Position numbers and translations under genes: made by a program. Source: Pseudoxanthomonas beigongshangi (GTDB lineage Bacteria; Pseudomonadota; Gammaproteobacteria; Xanthomonadales; Xanthomonadaceae). From it: a stretch of DNA of 61,022 bases. The notes under the pieces were generated by a model. The model was given only the letters and a program-made list of their open reading frames with translations. It did no database searches and had not been told where the DNA came from. Each line of letters starts with the position of its first letter. The stretch's first letter is position 1. The stretch is taken from contig NZ_JADHDV010000022.1 of the NCBI RefSeq assembly GCF_016820515.1, forward strand, positions 1 to 61,022. The letters run 5' to 3'. Shown one piece after another: positions 24,673 to 33,857 of this stretch.

Positions 24673-26277
24673 ATGAAACACCGTAGTCGACGGTCGCGCT
24701 GGCAGACCGCGTGGTCCGCCTGCATCGTCGCGCTGGGCATTGCGCTGGGCGCGGCCCATGCGCAAGCGCAGGCCGCAGGCTCCACCATCGTCCAGGGACG
24801 CCTGGCGCTGCACTGGGGCGATCCCGCGCCCGTGCCGCGCCAGCAGAAAGCGCCCCCCGCGCGGCTGCGTGCGGTGTTGCTGGTTGATGATGGCCGCCGT
24901 ATCCCGCTCGATCCTGCCCAAGCCAAACGCGCGGCGGTGGACCTGTATGCGCTGGCCAATCGCCGGGTCGCGGTTTCGTTGCCGGCGCAGGCGCGGGGTG
25001 TCTCCGCCCGGGAACGCTTCGTGGATGCGATCGTGCCCGCGGATCGGCTGGCCCAGGCGGCGCCCGTACTGGGCGGCAAGCAGGTTGCCGCCGCGGCCGC
25101 GGTGATGGGCAACACCCGCTGGGTGACCCTGATGTGCAAGTTCTCCGACATCGCCACCGAGCAGAAGGACCGGGCGTTCTTCACCAGCCAGTATGGCAAT
25201 GCGATCGGGCAGCTCGGCCACTACTGGAGCGAAGTCTCCTATGGCCAGATCAACCTGGCGGGCAGTTCGGCCTATGGCTGGTTCAGCCTGCCCAATCCGC
25301 GATCCAGCTATGTGACCACGGTCGAGGGGAAGGACGAGGCGGATCTGGATCGCCTGTTCCAGGATTGCGTCGCCGCCGCGGACGCGCAGGTGGATTTTAC
25401 CGGCGTGCAGGGCATCAACATGATGTTCAACGGCGATCTGGATGGCTATGCCTGGGGTGGTGGCGCGTGCGCGGTGATGGACGGCGCGCGCCGATGCCCG
25501 CGCACCACCTGGAATCCACCGTGGTCGTTCGCCAATCTCGCGCCGCTGGCGCACGAGATGGGGCATGGCTACGGGCTGCCGCATTCGGACAACTCGGATG
25601 GCGACGACGATACCTACGACAATCCGTGGGACGTGATGAGCGATGGTTGGCGCAACGCGGTCGCCGATCCGGTCTACGGCACGCGGCCCAAGCACATCAA
25701 CATGATCCAGCGGGACCGCCTGGGCTGGGTGGCGGGCGCGCGCAAATGGGTGGTTCCCGCCACGCTCACGGGCAGCTGGCAGTTCGAGCTGGAGTATGCG
25801 GCCCTGGCCGATGGCACCGGTCGCCAGTTGGTGGTGCTGGATACGCCGGAGCAGGCCGATCCCGCGCTCACGGTTTCGTACACGCTGGAGGCGCGCAGCC
25901 GGTCGGGCAATTACGAGGCGGCGCTGGCCGGCAGCGCGGTGATCGTGCATCGCGTGCGCGGCGGCACCGCCTACAGCGAAGACGCCGACATGCCGCCGGC
26001 GAACGTGGCCAACAACGAGGGAACGATGTTCAAGGTGGGCGAGACGTGGTCCGCGCCGAATGGTGGCTACCGGCTGCGCGTGGACGGCGCCACCGCGCGG
26101 GGATTCCTGGTCACGCTGACCGCGGGCGGGCAGGTCACCGGCGGGCCGTTGCCCGCGCGGGTGGGCACGCCGCCGGCCAGTGCGCCCGCGCCTGCGGTCG
26201 CCGGCCCGGGTCGGATCGGCGCGCGTCCGCCGCTGCTTCGTCGCATGCCCTTCCGCGATCCTCGCCGGATCCGCTGA
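24673..26277 (+). CDS. Secreted zinc metalloprotease
   Basis: The 534-residue product begins with a basic signal peptide (MKHRSRRSRWQTAWSACIVALGIALGAAHAQAQA). A propeptide-like part extends to about residue 140, then the catalytic domain with the extended zinc motif HEMGHGYGLPH at 294-304, and a Met-turn-like NPWDVMSDG about 20 residues later, as in metzincin-related M6 or similar families. A beta-rich C-terminal domain (TLEARSRSGNYEAAL, HRVRGGTAYS) and a Pro/Ala-rich, Arg-rich tail follow. The family cannot be settled further. The start at 24673 is chosen over an upstream in-frame Met because of the signal peptide and the AGGGGAG ribosome site. Confidence 0.85.
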   Translation: MKHRSRRSRWQTAWSACIVALGIALGAAHAQAQAAGSTIVQGRLALHWGDPAPVPRQQKAPPARLRAVLLVDDGRRIPLDPAQAKRAAVDLYALANRRVAVSLPAQARGVSARERFVDAIVPADRLAQAAPVLGGKQVAAAAAVMGNTRWVTLMCKFSDIATEQKDRAFFTSQYGNAIGQLGHYWSEVSYGQINLAGSSAYGWFSLPNPRSSYVTTVEGKDEADLDRLFQDCVAAADAQVDFTGVQGINMMFNGDLDGYAWGGGACAVMDGARRCPRTTWNPPWSFANLAPLAHEMGHGYGLPHSDNSDGDDDTYDNPWDVMSDGWRNAVADPVYGTRPKHINMIQRDRLGWVAGARKWVVPATLTGSWQFELEYAALADGTGRQLVVLDTPEQADPALTVSYTLEARSRSGNYEAALAGSAVIVHRVRGGTAYSEDADMPPANVANNEGTMFKVGETWSAPNGGYRLRVDGATARGFLVTLTAGGQVTGGPLPARVGTPPASAPAPAVAGPGRIGARPPLLRRMPFRDPRRIR

Positions 26278-26289
26278 TGTACGCGCCGC

Positions 26290-27390
26290 TCAGCGGTCCG
26301 CGGCGGCGGTGTCCACGCTGACCACCACCGACATGCCCGGACGCAGTCGTGCCGCGGCGGCCTGGCCGGAATCGATCGCGATCTTCACCGGAATGCGCTG
26401 GGCGATCTTCACGTAATTGCCGGTGGCGTTGTCCGGCGGCAGCACGCTGAACTCGGAACCGGTGGCGGGCGAGATCTCCAGCACGCGCCCGCGCAGGCGT
26501 TCCCCGCCGAGCGCATCGACGGTGAAGCTGGCCGGCTGGCCCAGCCGCACCTTCGCCATCTGGGTTTCCTTGAAATTGGCGATCACCCACATCGTGTCCG
26601 GCACCAGCGCCATCAGCTGGGTGCCGTTGGTGACGTAAGCGCCCTGGCGCACCGTCACCTGGCCGAGCTGGCCGTCGCGCGGGGCGTGGATGCGGGTGTT
26701 GTCGAAATTGATCTGCGCCAGTTGCACCGCCGCGCGCGCGCTGGCGACCGCCGCTTCCAGCACCGCGAGGTTGACGTCGACGCTGCGCACGCCCTGGCGT
26801 GCGACCTCCAGCCCGGCGCGGGACTGGCTGAGGTTGGCTTCGGCCTGGGCGTTGGCGGCGAAGGCCGTATCGCGGTCCTGCTCGGAAAGCAGATGCTCGT
26901 GGGCGAGCTGATCCGCGCGCCGCAGCGCCGAACGGGTGCGTCGTTCCTGCGCCGCGTTGCTGGCGATCACCGCGCGGCTCTGGGCGACGTTGGCCTCGGC
27001 GCTGCGGTGCTGCTGGGTCCAGTTGGCGAGATTGGCCTCGGCGGACTGCAACTGCGCGCGTGCCTGGTCCAGCTGTTGCCGGTAGATCCGATCATCGATC
27101 GCCACCAGCAGCGCGCCCTTGCGCACATGCTGGAAATCCTGCACCGGCACGTCGGTGACGTAGCCGCTGACCTGCGGGCTGATCAGGGTCGTCTGTCCAC
27201 GCACCATCGCGTTCTCGGTGGTCTGGAGCGCGCTGGTGAAGGGCGGCAGTTGCCAGGCGTAGAGCACCACGCCCACGCCCAGCAGGGCCAGCAGTGCGAA
27301 TCCGGTCAGGCCCAGCAGGCGGCGCCGGCGGCGTGCGGCCTGGCGGGCGGCCGGTTCGGCATCGGGAGGAGGATTGGCGGCTGTGTTCAT
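26290..27390 (-). CDS. emrA: Multidrug efflux periplasmic adaptor (EmrA/HlyD family)
   Basis: The 366-residue protein has one N-terminal membrane helix ([23 protein letters not shown]), a biotinyl-lipoyl-like half ([33 protein letters not shown]), a long alpha-helical hairpin (about 95-215) and the second lipoyl half and beta-barrel ([40 protein letters not shown]). It would link the MFS pump to an outer-membrane channel. The ATG at 27390 overlaps the pump stop by ATGA. A longer open frame continues upstream but is only the shadow of the pump gene. No TolC-like gene is adjacent. Confidence 0.93.
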   Translation of the reverse strand: MNTAANPPPDAEPAARQAARRRRRLLGLTGFALLALLGVGVVLYAWQLPPFTSALQTTENAMVRGQTTLISPQVSGYVTDVPVQDFQHVRKGALLVAIDDRIYRQQLDQARAQLQSAEANLANWTQQHRSAEANVAQSRAVIASNAAQERRTRSALRRADQLAHEHLLSEQDRDTAFAANAQAEANLSQSRAGLEVARQGVRSVDVNLAVLEAAVASARAAVQLAQINFDNTRIHAPRDGQLGQVTVRQGAYVTNGTQLMALVPDTMWVIANFKETQMAKVRLGQPASFTVDALGGERLRGRVLEISPATGSEFSVLPPDNATGNYVKIAQRIPVKIAIDSGQAAAARLRPGMSVVVSVDTAAADR

Positions 27391-29051
27391 GCTTGCGTCG
27401 GCCGTGGAGAAGGGGAAGGCGAAGGCGGTGCGGGCGTGGGGGGCGGCGGATTCAGTCGTCGCCACCACAGATCCGCGTAGATCCAGAGCAGGGTGAAGAT
27501 GGCCAGCCAGGCCACCACCAGGAAGACATCGTTGTAGGCCAGCACGTTGGCCTCGCGGGTCACGGTCGTGCCCATCGCGCGCATGCCCTGCGCGTTGCGC
27601 AGGACCGGATCGCCGAGCGTGTGCGCATACCCGGCCGCCGTTCCCTGCACGCGGGCGGCCACCTGCGGATCCAGCAGGGTGATGTGCTCGGCGAGCTGGC
27701 TGGCATGGAATTTCTCGCGCACCACCTGGAACGTGCCCAGCAGCGCGGAGCCGAGCAGGCCGCCCATGTTCTGGGTCATGCCGAACAGCACCACGAAGCT
27801 GATCAGGTTGCCGGGCTGGGACAGGATCGCGCCGATGCCGCTGATCATCGCCGGGCCGATGAAGAAGGTGCTGCCGAACGCCAGCAGGAACTGGCTGAAA
27901 TACATCTGTTCGGGGCGGGTCAGGTTGCTGGAATGCGCGTCCATGAACGCGCCGGTGGCGATCAGCAGCACCGCGAACATCAGGTGCTGGCCGGTGTGCT
28001 GCGGGCGGATGGTCAGCGCGCTGACGGCGACGCCGGCCACGCAGCCGACCAGCACCCACGCGTACATCGTGTGCAATTCGTCGTTGTTCAGGCCCAGGTT
28101 CTGCATGAACCCCACGGCGCCGATGCTCTGCTCGGACAGTACGATGCGGATCAGCACGATGGACAGCGCCAGCCGCATCATCGTGCCGCTGGCCAGCCAG
28201 CGGGTGTTGATGAGCGGATTCTTCCGGTAATGCTCGATCGCCACCGAACTGATCAGCAGCACGATCGCCATCGCCAGGGTCACCCCCAGCCACGGATTCT
28301 CGGTCCACCACAGATAGCGACCCAGCGACAGCACCGCGGCCAGGCTGGCGGCGCCGCCGGCGAACAGGGAGAAGGTCAGGAAATCCAGCTTCTCGAACAC
28401 CTTCGTGCGATCGCTGGGCGGCAGCTTGAGCACCAGCACGCAGGCCAGCGCCACGATCGCCAGGCCCAATTCGAACAGATACAGGCCGCGCCATTCGCCA
28501 TACTGCAGCAGCTCGGTGGAGAAGATGCGCGCCAGCGGCAGCGCCAGCTGGCTCATGCCCAGCCCGATCACCACCGCCTTGAGCCGCATCCGCGCCGGAA
28601 ACGCCTGGATCATGTAGTACAGGCCCAGCGTGCTCAGCGCCGCGCCGACCAGCCCGTGCGCGGCGCGCACCGCGATGGCCGAACCGAGATCGTTGACGAA
28701 CAGGTGGGCGAACGCGATCAGCGCGTACAGCACCAGGAAGATCTCGGTGAACAGCCGCAGGCCGTACTGCTGGCGGAACTTGACCAGCAGCAGATTGGCC
28801 GAGACGTTGGTCATCACGTAGGCCGCCGGCAGCCACGCCATCTCCCAGGCATAGGCGCCCAGGGTGCCTTGCAGGTTCAGCAGGTTGGCGGTGACCAGGG
28901 CGTTGCTCAGGCCGCCGGTGAGCGCGACCACCACGCCGACGATGGCGAACTGGATGCGCCGGCGGACCGGGTGCAGCGGGGTGGAGGGCGACCCGGGGAA
29001 CGTGGGGCGCTCGTGCGGCAGCCATTCGCGGGGGGTATAGCGGCTGCTCAC
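27387..29051 (-). CDS. emrB: DHA2-family MFS drug transporter (EmrB-like)
   Basis: The 554-residue protein has the 14 hydrophobic segments typical of DHA2 pumps, starting [28 protein letters not shown] and including the motif-C-like region [17 protein letters not shown]. It partners the downstream adaptor to expel hydrophobic drugs or other amphiphiles. The GTG at 29051 (giving [16 protein letters not shown]) was chosen because the conserved N-terminus begins there; a longer frame to 29174 would run into the ubiE promoter region. Proline-rich C-terminal tail. Divergent from ubiE. Which substrate is exported is unknown. Confidence 0.9.
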   Translation of the reverse strand: MSSRYTPREWLPHERPTFPGSPSTPLHPVRRRIQFAIVGVVVALTGGLSNALVTANLLNLQGTLGAYAWEMAWLPAAYVMTNVSANLLLVKFRQQYGLRLFTEIFLVLYALIAFAHLFVNDLGSAIAVRAAHGLVGAALSTLGLYYMIQAFPARMRLKAVVIGLGMSQLALPLARIFSTELLQYGEWRGLYLFELGLAIVALACVLVLKLPPSDRTKVFEKLDFLTFSLFAGGAASLAAVLSLGRYLWWTENPWLGVTLAMAIVLLISSVAIEHYRKNPLINTRWLASGTMMRLALSIVLIRIVLSEQSIGAVGFMQNLGLNNDELHTMYAWVLVGCVAGVAVSALTIRPQHTGQHLMFAVLLIATGAFMDAHSSNLTRPEQMYFSQFLLAFGSTFFIGPAMISGIGAILSQPGNLISFVVLFGMTQNMGGLLGSALLGTFQVVREKFHASQLAEHITLLDPQVAARVQGTAAGYAHTLGDPVLRNAQGMRAMGTTVTREANVLAYNDVFLVVAWLAIFTLLWIYADLWWRRLNPPPPTPAPPSPSPSPRPTQA

Positions 29052-29140
29052 GGGCGAGTCGGCATCCTCTGGAAGACGAATGGCGTTGTCACCACGGTAT
29101 TGTCCCACGGCCGCGCCGGCAAGATCCCCCCGGACGGTGC

Positions 29141-29146
29141 GATAAT
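29141..29146 (+). promoter_or_regulatory. -10-like hexamer close to ubiE start
   Basis: GATAAT ends 7 bases before the ubiE ATG at 29154 with no ribosome site between. The same hexamer precedes hemC at nearly the same spacing. Confidence 0.45.
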
Positions 29147-29153
29147 CCGTCCC

Positions 29154-29915
29154 ATGAGCGAATCCCCCTACCAATCAGGCACCACCCATTTCGGTTTCCG
29201 CGACGTCGACGCCCGGGACAAGCAGAAACTGGTCGGCGAGGTGTTCACCTCGGTCGCCGGCAAGTACGACCTGATGAACGACCTGATGAGCCTGGGCATC
29301 CATCGGATCTGGAAGCGCTATTTCGTCGGCACCTGCCAGGTCAAGCGCGGCGATCGCGTGCTGGATCTGGCCGGCGGCACCGGCGACATCGCCGCGCTGC
29401 TGAAGGATCGTGTGGGCGAGACCGGCGAGATCGTGCTTGGCGACATCAACGCCGGCATGCTGTCGGTCGGCCGCGATCGCATGACCGATCGCGGGCTGGT
29501 GTCGGGCATGGACTACGTGCAATGCAACGCCGAGGCGCTGCCGTTCCCCGACCGCAGTTTCGATCTGGTCACGATCGCCTTCGGCCTGCGCAATGTCACC
29601 GACAAGGATGCCGCGCTGCGCGAGATGCATCGGGTACTGAAGGTTGGCGGCCAGGCGCGGGTGCTGGAATTCTCGGAAGTGACCGCCGAGTGGTTCAAGC
29701 CGGTCTACGACTTCCACTCGTTCAAGGTGCTGCCGAAGCTGGGCCAGCTGTTCGCCCGCGACGCCGGCAGTTACCAGTACCTGGCCGAGAGCATCCGCAA
29801 GCATCCGCCGCAGGAACAGCTGAAGGCGATGATGGACGAAGCCGGCTTCGCCCGCGCCAGCTACAAGAACCTCAGCGCCGGCATCGTCGCGGTGCATACG
29901 GGTTATCGCGTTTAA
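29154..29915 (+). CDS. ubiE: Ubiquinone/menaquinone biosynthesis C-methyltransferase
   Basis: UbiE methylates demethylmenaquinone and the ubiquinone benzoquinol ring using SAM. The 253-residue protein has the family motifs [44 protein letters not shown] motif [49 protein letters not shown], and C-terminal HTGYRV. It is cytoplasmic and peripheral to the membrane. It is alone and divergent from the emrBA genes. The start is anchored by the conserved N-terminus and the -10-like hexamer close upstream; a very long frame upstream of 29154 is an artefact. Confidence 0.97.
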   Translation: MSESPYQSGTTHFGFRDVDARDKQKLVGEVFTSVAGKYDLMNDLMSLGIHRIWKRYFVGTCQVKRGDRVLDLAGGTGDIAALLKDRVGETGEIVLGDINAGMLSVGRDRMTDRGLVSGMDYVQCNAEALPFPDRSFDLVTIAFGLRNVTDKDAALREMHRVLKVGGQARVLEFSEVTAEWFKPVYDFHSFKVLPKLGQLFARDAGSYQYLAESIRKHPPQEQLKAMMDEAGFARASYKNLSAGIVAVHTGYRV

Positions 29916-29962
29916 GCGGTTCCTCCCCCTTCATGGAAGGGGAGCAAGGTTCTGCGCCAAGA

Positions 29963-30091
29963 GCAAATCCCCCGTCACCCGCTGGCGCGGGTGCCCGCCC
30001 CCTTTTTAAAAGGGGGCTATCACGTCGTCACGTGCTTGCAGCGACTGGCTTTTCCTCCCCCTTTTGAAAAGGGGGACCGAGGGGGATTTGC
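29963..30091. repeat. MITE-like repeat with GCAAATCCCCC ends, copy 2
   Basis: 129 bp with inverted ends GCAAATCCCCC (29963-29973) and GGGGGATTTGC (30081-30091), matching copy 1 (134 bp). The interior carries GTCACCCGCTGGCGCGGG, inverted relative to copy 1, and two CCCCCTTTT/AAAAGGGGG hairpins. It lies between ubiE and the aminopeptidase gene. Confidence 0.7.
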
Positions 30092-30145
30092 TTCTGGAGC
30101 CATCCCCAAGCTGCGCCGCATCAAGGCATCCGCCGCGCGGGCGGG

Positions 30146-30151
30146 TAAACT
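30146..30151 (+). promoter_or_regulatory. -10 element before the M1 aminopeptidase gene
   Basis: TAAACT ends 28 bases before the ATG at 30180; a transcript starting near 30158 would carry an AGGA ribosome site (about 30169). No clear -35 box is visible. Confidence 0.35.
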
Positions 30152-30179
30152 TGCCGCTTCCCTGTCGCAGGAATCCCTG

Positions 30180-32111
30180 ATGCGCGCCGTACTGTTGACC
30201 CTGTCCTGCGCCGCCGTGCTGGCGGCCGGCTGCTCCCAAGAATCCGCCCCCGCTCCCGAAGCTCCCGCCGCCAAGCCCGCGCCGACCGCCGTGAAGACCG
30301 AACGCAGCCACGACGAAAGCTCCTACGCCGAGCCGACCAAGGTCGTCATCAAGGATCTGGCGCTGGATCTGGCGGTCGATTTCGACCAGAAGCAACTCGG
30401 CGGTACCGCCAGCTACACCCTGGAATGGAAGGACAAGGCGGCCAAGCAGCTGGTCCTGGACACCCGCGACCTGAGCATCGAGAAGGTCGAAGGCCAGGAC
30501 GCCGCCGGCGCCTGGGCGCCGCTGCAGTTCAACCTGGCGCAGGCCGACAAGATCTTCGGCAGCAAGTTGACCATCGAGGCGCCGGCGCAGAACGCGCACG
30601 TGCGCATCGCCTACAAGACCTCGCCGCAGGCGTCGGGCCTGCAGTGGCTGGCGCCGTCGATGACCGAAGGCAAGCAGTTGCCTTTCATGTTCAGCCAGTC
30701 GCAGGCCATCCACGCGCGCAGCTGGGTGCCGCTGCAGGACACCCCGAGCGTGCGCTTCACCTACAGCGCGCACGTGACCTCGCGTCCGGACGTGATGGTG
30801 TTGATGAGCGCGGACAACGATCCGGCCGCGTCGCGCGATGGCGATTACAGCTTCAAGATGCCGCAGCCGATTCCGTCCTACCTGCTGGCCATCGCGGCCG
30901 GTGATCTGGTGTTCAAGCCGATCTCGAACCGCAGCGGCGTGTGGGCCGAACCGTCGATGGTCGAGAAGGCGACCAAGGAGTTCGAGGACACCGAGAAGAT
31001 GATCGGCGTGGCCGAATCGCTGTACGGCCCGTACCGCTGGGAACGCTACGACATGCTGGTGCTGCCGCCGTCGTTCCCGTTCGGCGGCATGGAGAACCCG
31101 CGCCTGACCTTCGCCACCCCGACCGTGATCGTCGGCGACAAGTCGCTGGTCTCGCTGATCGCGCATGAGCTGGCGCACAGCTGGTCCGGCAACCTGGTGA
31201 CCAACGCCAGCTGGAAGGACATCTGGCTCAATGAAGGCTTCACCACCTACGTGCAGGACCGCATCACCGAGGCGCTGTACGGCAAGGAACTGGCCGAGAT
31301 GGAACGCCAGATCGACCAGACCGAACTGCTGGACGAGGTGAAGAACATGTCGCCGGCCGATCAGGCGCTGGCGCTGCCGCCGCTGACCGATCGCGATCCG
31401 GATGATTCGCTGAGCCAGGTCGCCTACGTCAAGGGCGCCTGGTTCCTGAAGTTCCTGGAAGAGCGTTTCGGCCGCGCCACCTTCGATCCGTTCCTGCGTG
31501 GCTGGTTCGACGACCACGCCTTCCAGAGCGCGACCACCGACCAGTTCGTCGAGTACCTGAAAAAGAACCTGCTGCCGAAGAACCCGAACGCGGTGACCGA
31601 GGCCGAACTGAACGCCTGGCTCAACGAGCCCGGCATTCCCAAGTTCGCCGCCAAGGCGCAGTCGCGCGGTTTCTCCAATACCGACACCGCGCGCATCGCC
31701 TGGCTGGGCAGCGGCCAGTTGCCGAACCCGCAGGTGACCTCGGGCTGGGTGACCCAGCAGTGGGTGAGCTTCATCAACGGCATGGGCGAGAAGCTGACCG
31801 TCGAACAGCTGGCGCAGCTGGACAAGGCCTACCACTTCACCGGCACCCAGAATGGCGAGATCGCCATGCGCTGGTATCCGCTGACCGTGCGCAGCGGCTA
31901 CCTGGATGCGCGCCCGGAGCTGGGCAAGTTCATCGAGCGCGTCGGTCGCCGCAAGCTGATCATGCCGATCTACGAGGAACTGGTGAAAACCCCGGACGGC
32001 CTGGCCTTCGCGGAGGAGAGCTTCGCCCGCGCCAAGCCGGGCTACCACCCGATCACCACCGCGTCGGTCGAGGCCCTGCTGGCCAAGGCCAAGGCGGGCG
32101 AAAGCAAGTAA
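30180..32111 (+). CDS. M1-family aminopeptidase lipoprotein
   Basis: The 643-residue protein is a lipoprotein (signal MRAVLLTLSCAAVLAAGC). The M1 fold shows the N-terminal beta domain (DLALDLAVDFDQKQLGGTASYTL), the substrate-binding GGMENPRL, the zinc motif HELAH at 329-333 with the third ligand Glu352 in NEGF, and a C-terminal helical ARM-like domain. The GGMEN form and overall length resemble leukotriene A4 hydrolase and aminopeptidase B rather than PepN. It would trim N-terminal residues from peptides at the envelope. The next gene starts 4 bases after its stop, and the following one overlaps that, so three genes form a unit. Confidence 0.92.
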   Translation: MRAVLLTLSCAAVLAAGCSQESAPAPEAPAAKPAPTAVKTERSHDESSYAEPTKVVIKDLALDLAVDFDQKQLGGTASYTLEWKDKAAKQLVLDTRDLSIEKVEGQDAAGAWAPLQFNLAQADKIFGSKLTIEAPAQNAHVRIAYKTSPQASGLQWLAPSMTEGKQLPFMFSQSQAIHARSWVPLQDTPSVRFTYSAHVTSRPDVMVLMSADNDPAASRDGDYSFKMPQPIPSYLLAIAAGDLVFKPISNRSGVWAEPSMVEKATKEFEDTEKMIGVAESLYGPYRWERYDMLVLPPSFPFGGMENPRLTFATPTVIVGDKSLVSLIAHELAHSWSGNLVTNASWKDIWLNEGFTTYVQDRITEALYGKELAEMERQIDQTELLDEVKNMSPADQALALPPLTDRDPDDSLSQVAYVKGAWFLKFLEERFGRATFDPFLRGWFDDHAFQSATTDQFVEYLKKNLLPKNPNAVTEAELNAWLNEPGIPKFAAKAQSRGFSNTDTARIAWLGSGQLPNPQVTSGWVTQQWVSFINGMGEKLTVEQLAQLDKAYHFTGTQNGEIAMRWYPLTVRSGYLDARPELGKFIERVGRRKLIMPIYEELVKTPDGLAFAEESFARAKPGYHPITTASVEALLAKAKAGESK

Positions 32112-32114
32112 GCG

Positions 32115-33095
32115 ATGCGTCGCCCACGCATCTCCTGGAAAACGGTCGCCGTCACGGCGGCCGTTTTCGTTTGCGCGCTGCTGATCTGGGTATGGCGCGA
32201 TCCGATGGTGCTGGTGCGCGGCGAGCTGGCGCGGCAGCGCTGGATGGCGGGATTGAGCCTGCATCACGCCGAGGTGGCCGCGCATCGCTGGGCCTATGCC
32301 GAACGCGGAGCGAAGGACCCGGCCGCGCCGACGCTGGTGATGATCCACGGCTTCACCGGCAGCAAGGAAAACTGGTATCCGCTGGCCGAGCGCCTGGTGG
32401 GGCAGTACCGGGTGGTGATTCCGGATCTGCCCGGTTGGGGCGCGAGCGAACGCAAGGCGGGCGAGGACTACGGTTTCGACGCGCAGAACCGGCGGCTGGC
32501 CGAGTTCATCGCCCGGGTCGCGCGCCGGCCCGGCAGTCCGCTGGTGTTGCTCGGGCATTCGATGGGCGGCGGCATCGTCGCCCTGACCGCGGCGGATCGT
32601 CCGGATCTGGTGGACCGGGTCGCGCTGATCGATGCGGCCGGGGTGCGCTTCCGCGACAACGTGTTCGGCGAGCAGGTGCTGGCCGGACACAATCCGTTCG
32701 CGGTGCATGACGAGGCTTCGCTCAAGCGCTACCTCGATACGGTGTTCCACCGCGAGGAAGCCAAACCGTCGATTCCCTGGCCGGCCTCGCGCGGCCTGAT
32801 CGACTGGCGCCGAGCGCAGGCGCCGTTCGAGCAGGCGGTGCTGGATCGCATCGGCCGCGGGCCGGAAGCCTTCCTGCCCGGACAGGCCGCCGCGCACGTC
32901 CGCCAGCCCACGCTGCTGTTGTGGTGCGCGCAGGATCGGGTGATCGATCCGAGCGCGCTGGAGCTTTACGCCGAACGCATCCCGCAAGCGGTTAAAGTGC
33001 GGCTGTCCGACTGCGGCCACATGTCGATCATGGAACGTCCCGACGACGTCGCCGCCGCGGTCGATTACCTGATACGCAACGGAGTCCCCCGATGA
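32115..33095 (+). CDS. Membrane-anchored alpha/beta hydrolase (lipase-like)
   Basis: The 326-residue protein starts with a membrane anchor or uncleaved signal (TVAVTAAVFVCALLIWVW), followed by the hydrolase core: VMIHGFTGSKENWYPLAERL, nucleophile GHSMGG (Ser near 148), Asp in WCAQDRVIDPS and His in SDCGHMSIME. It resembles the periplasmic lipases and esterases of Pseudomonas. The start is 4 bases after the aminopeptidase stop, and its own stop overlaps the next gene by ATGA, so it is translated in the same operon. The substrate is not evident. Confidence 0.87.
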   Translation: MRRPRISWKTVAVTAAVFVCALLIWVWRDPMVLVRGELARQRWMAGLSLHHAEVAAHRWAYAERGAKDPAAPTLVMIHGFTGSKENWYPLAERLVGQYRVVIPDLPGWGASERKAGEDYGFDAQNRRLAEFIARVARRPGSPLVLLGHSMGGGIVALTAADRPDLVDRVALIDAAGVRFRDNVFGEQVLAGHNPFAVHDEASLKRYLDTVFHREEAKPSIPWPASRGLIDWRRAQAPFEQAVLDRIGRGPEAFLPGQAAAHVRQPTLLLWCAQDRVIDPSALELYAERIPQAVKVRLSDCGHMSIMERPDDVAAAVDYLIRNGVPR

Positions 33096-33820
33096 AACGC
33101 ACCCTGATCGTCCCGGCCATGCTGGCCAGCGTCCTGGCCCTGTCAGCCTGCGGTGACCGCGAGGCCGAGCAGCGCGCCGCCGCGCAGGCCCAGGCCGCCG
33201 CCAACGAGGAGGCGGCCACCCAGCTGGCCGGCAAGTTCGATGCGGCACAGGCCTCGCGCGACTGGGAAATGGCGCGCATCCATGGCGTGGCCCTGCTGGA
33301 TCAGTATCCGGACACCCAGGCGGCGACGCGCATCAAGCCGCTGCTGGAAGAGGTGAAGGCCAAGGCCGAGGGCGCGCGCGAGGAGCGCCGCCTGCAGGCA
33401 TTGTGGGACTACGCCCAGATCGCCACCGATGGCGGCACCCAGCGCACCGCCGCCATCCACAGCAAGGATCCGGTCGACGTGGACGGCAGTGGCGCCAAGC
33501 CGGTGCAGCTGATCTTCCGCGATCATCCCAAGTGGAAGCGCAGTAGCTATCTGGTCCTGCAGGCCAGCGACTTCCGCTGCCCGGGCGGCTGCAAGGTCAA
33601 GGTGACCGCCGATGGCGCGCCGGCCCGGGCGATGGATGCCTGGCGCCCGGACACCGACGAGGCGATCGCCATGTTCATCACCGACCAGAAGGCGCTGTGG
33701 AAGCTGGTGGGCAAGACCAAGGTGCTGGAAATCGAATTCCCGGTGAAAGCGGGGGGCACCCGCAAGGCGGTGTTCGAGACCAGCGGCCTGGACGGCAGCC
33801 AGATGCCGGGTTGGGAGTGA
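33092..33820 (+). CDS. Lipoprotein of unknown function
   Basis: The 242-residue protein has a lipobox LSAC (Cys20), then an Ala/Gln/Glu-rich helix (EAEQRAAAQAQAAANEEAAT), a TPR-like stretch (AAQASRDWEMARIHGVALLDQYPDTQAA), and a C-terminal beta-rich domain (VQLIFRDHPKWKRSSYLVLQASDFRCPGGCKVKVTADGA) with a CPGGC motif that could bind metal or form a disulphide. Homologues are conserved in xanthomonads, but I do not recall a function. The ATGA overlap with the hydrolase suggests a shared envelope task. Confidence 0.75.
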   Translation: MKRTLIVPAMLASVLALSACGDREAEQRAAAQAQAAANEEAATQLAGKFDAAQASRDWEMARIHGVALLDQYPDTQAATRIKPLLEEVKAKAEGAREERRLQALWDYAQIATDGGTQRTAAIHSKDPVDVDGSGAKPVQLIFRDHPKWKRSSYLVLQASDFRCPGGCKVKVTADGAPARAMDAWRPDTDEAIAMFITDQKALWKLVGKTKVLEIEFPVKAGGTRKAVFETSGLDGSQMPGWE

Positions 33821-33857
33821 TCCCGCGCGTGCCGCGGTCCGTCTCGAACCCGGGAGC

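Noticed and set aside
27391-29025. An extension of the emrA frame across the pump gene that would give a 911-residue protein
   Set aside because: The emrA protein begins with [10 protein letters not shown] at 27390 and overlaps the pump by ATGA; the extension is out-of-frame shadow of emrB.
27294-29153. A plus-strand open frame upstream of and in frame with ubiE that would make a fusion protein
   Set aside because: It runs antisense through the emrB gene, and ubiE begins at 29154 with its conserved N-terminus and its own -10-like hexamer.
30006-33248. An open frame of more than 1,000 codons opposite the aminopeptidase and hydrolase genes
   Set aside because: It is antisense to three convincing genes and shows no motif; open antisense frames of this length arise from GC-biased codon use.
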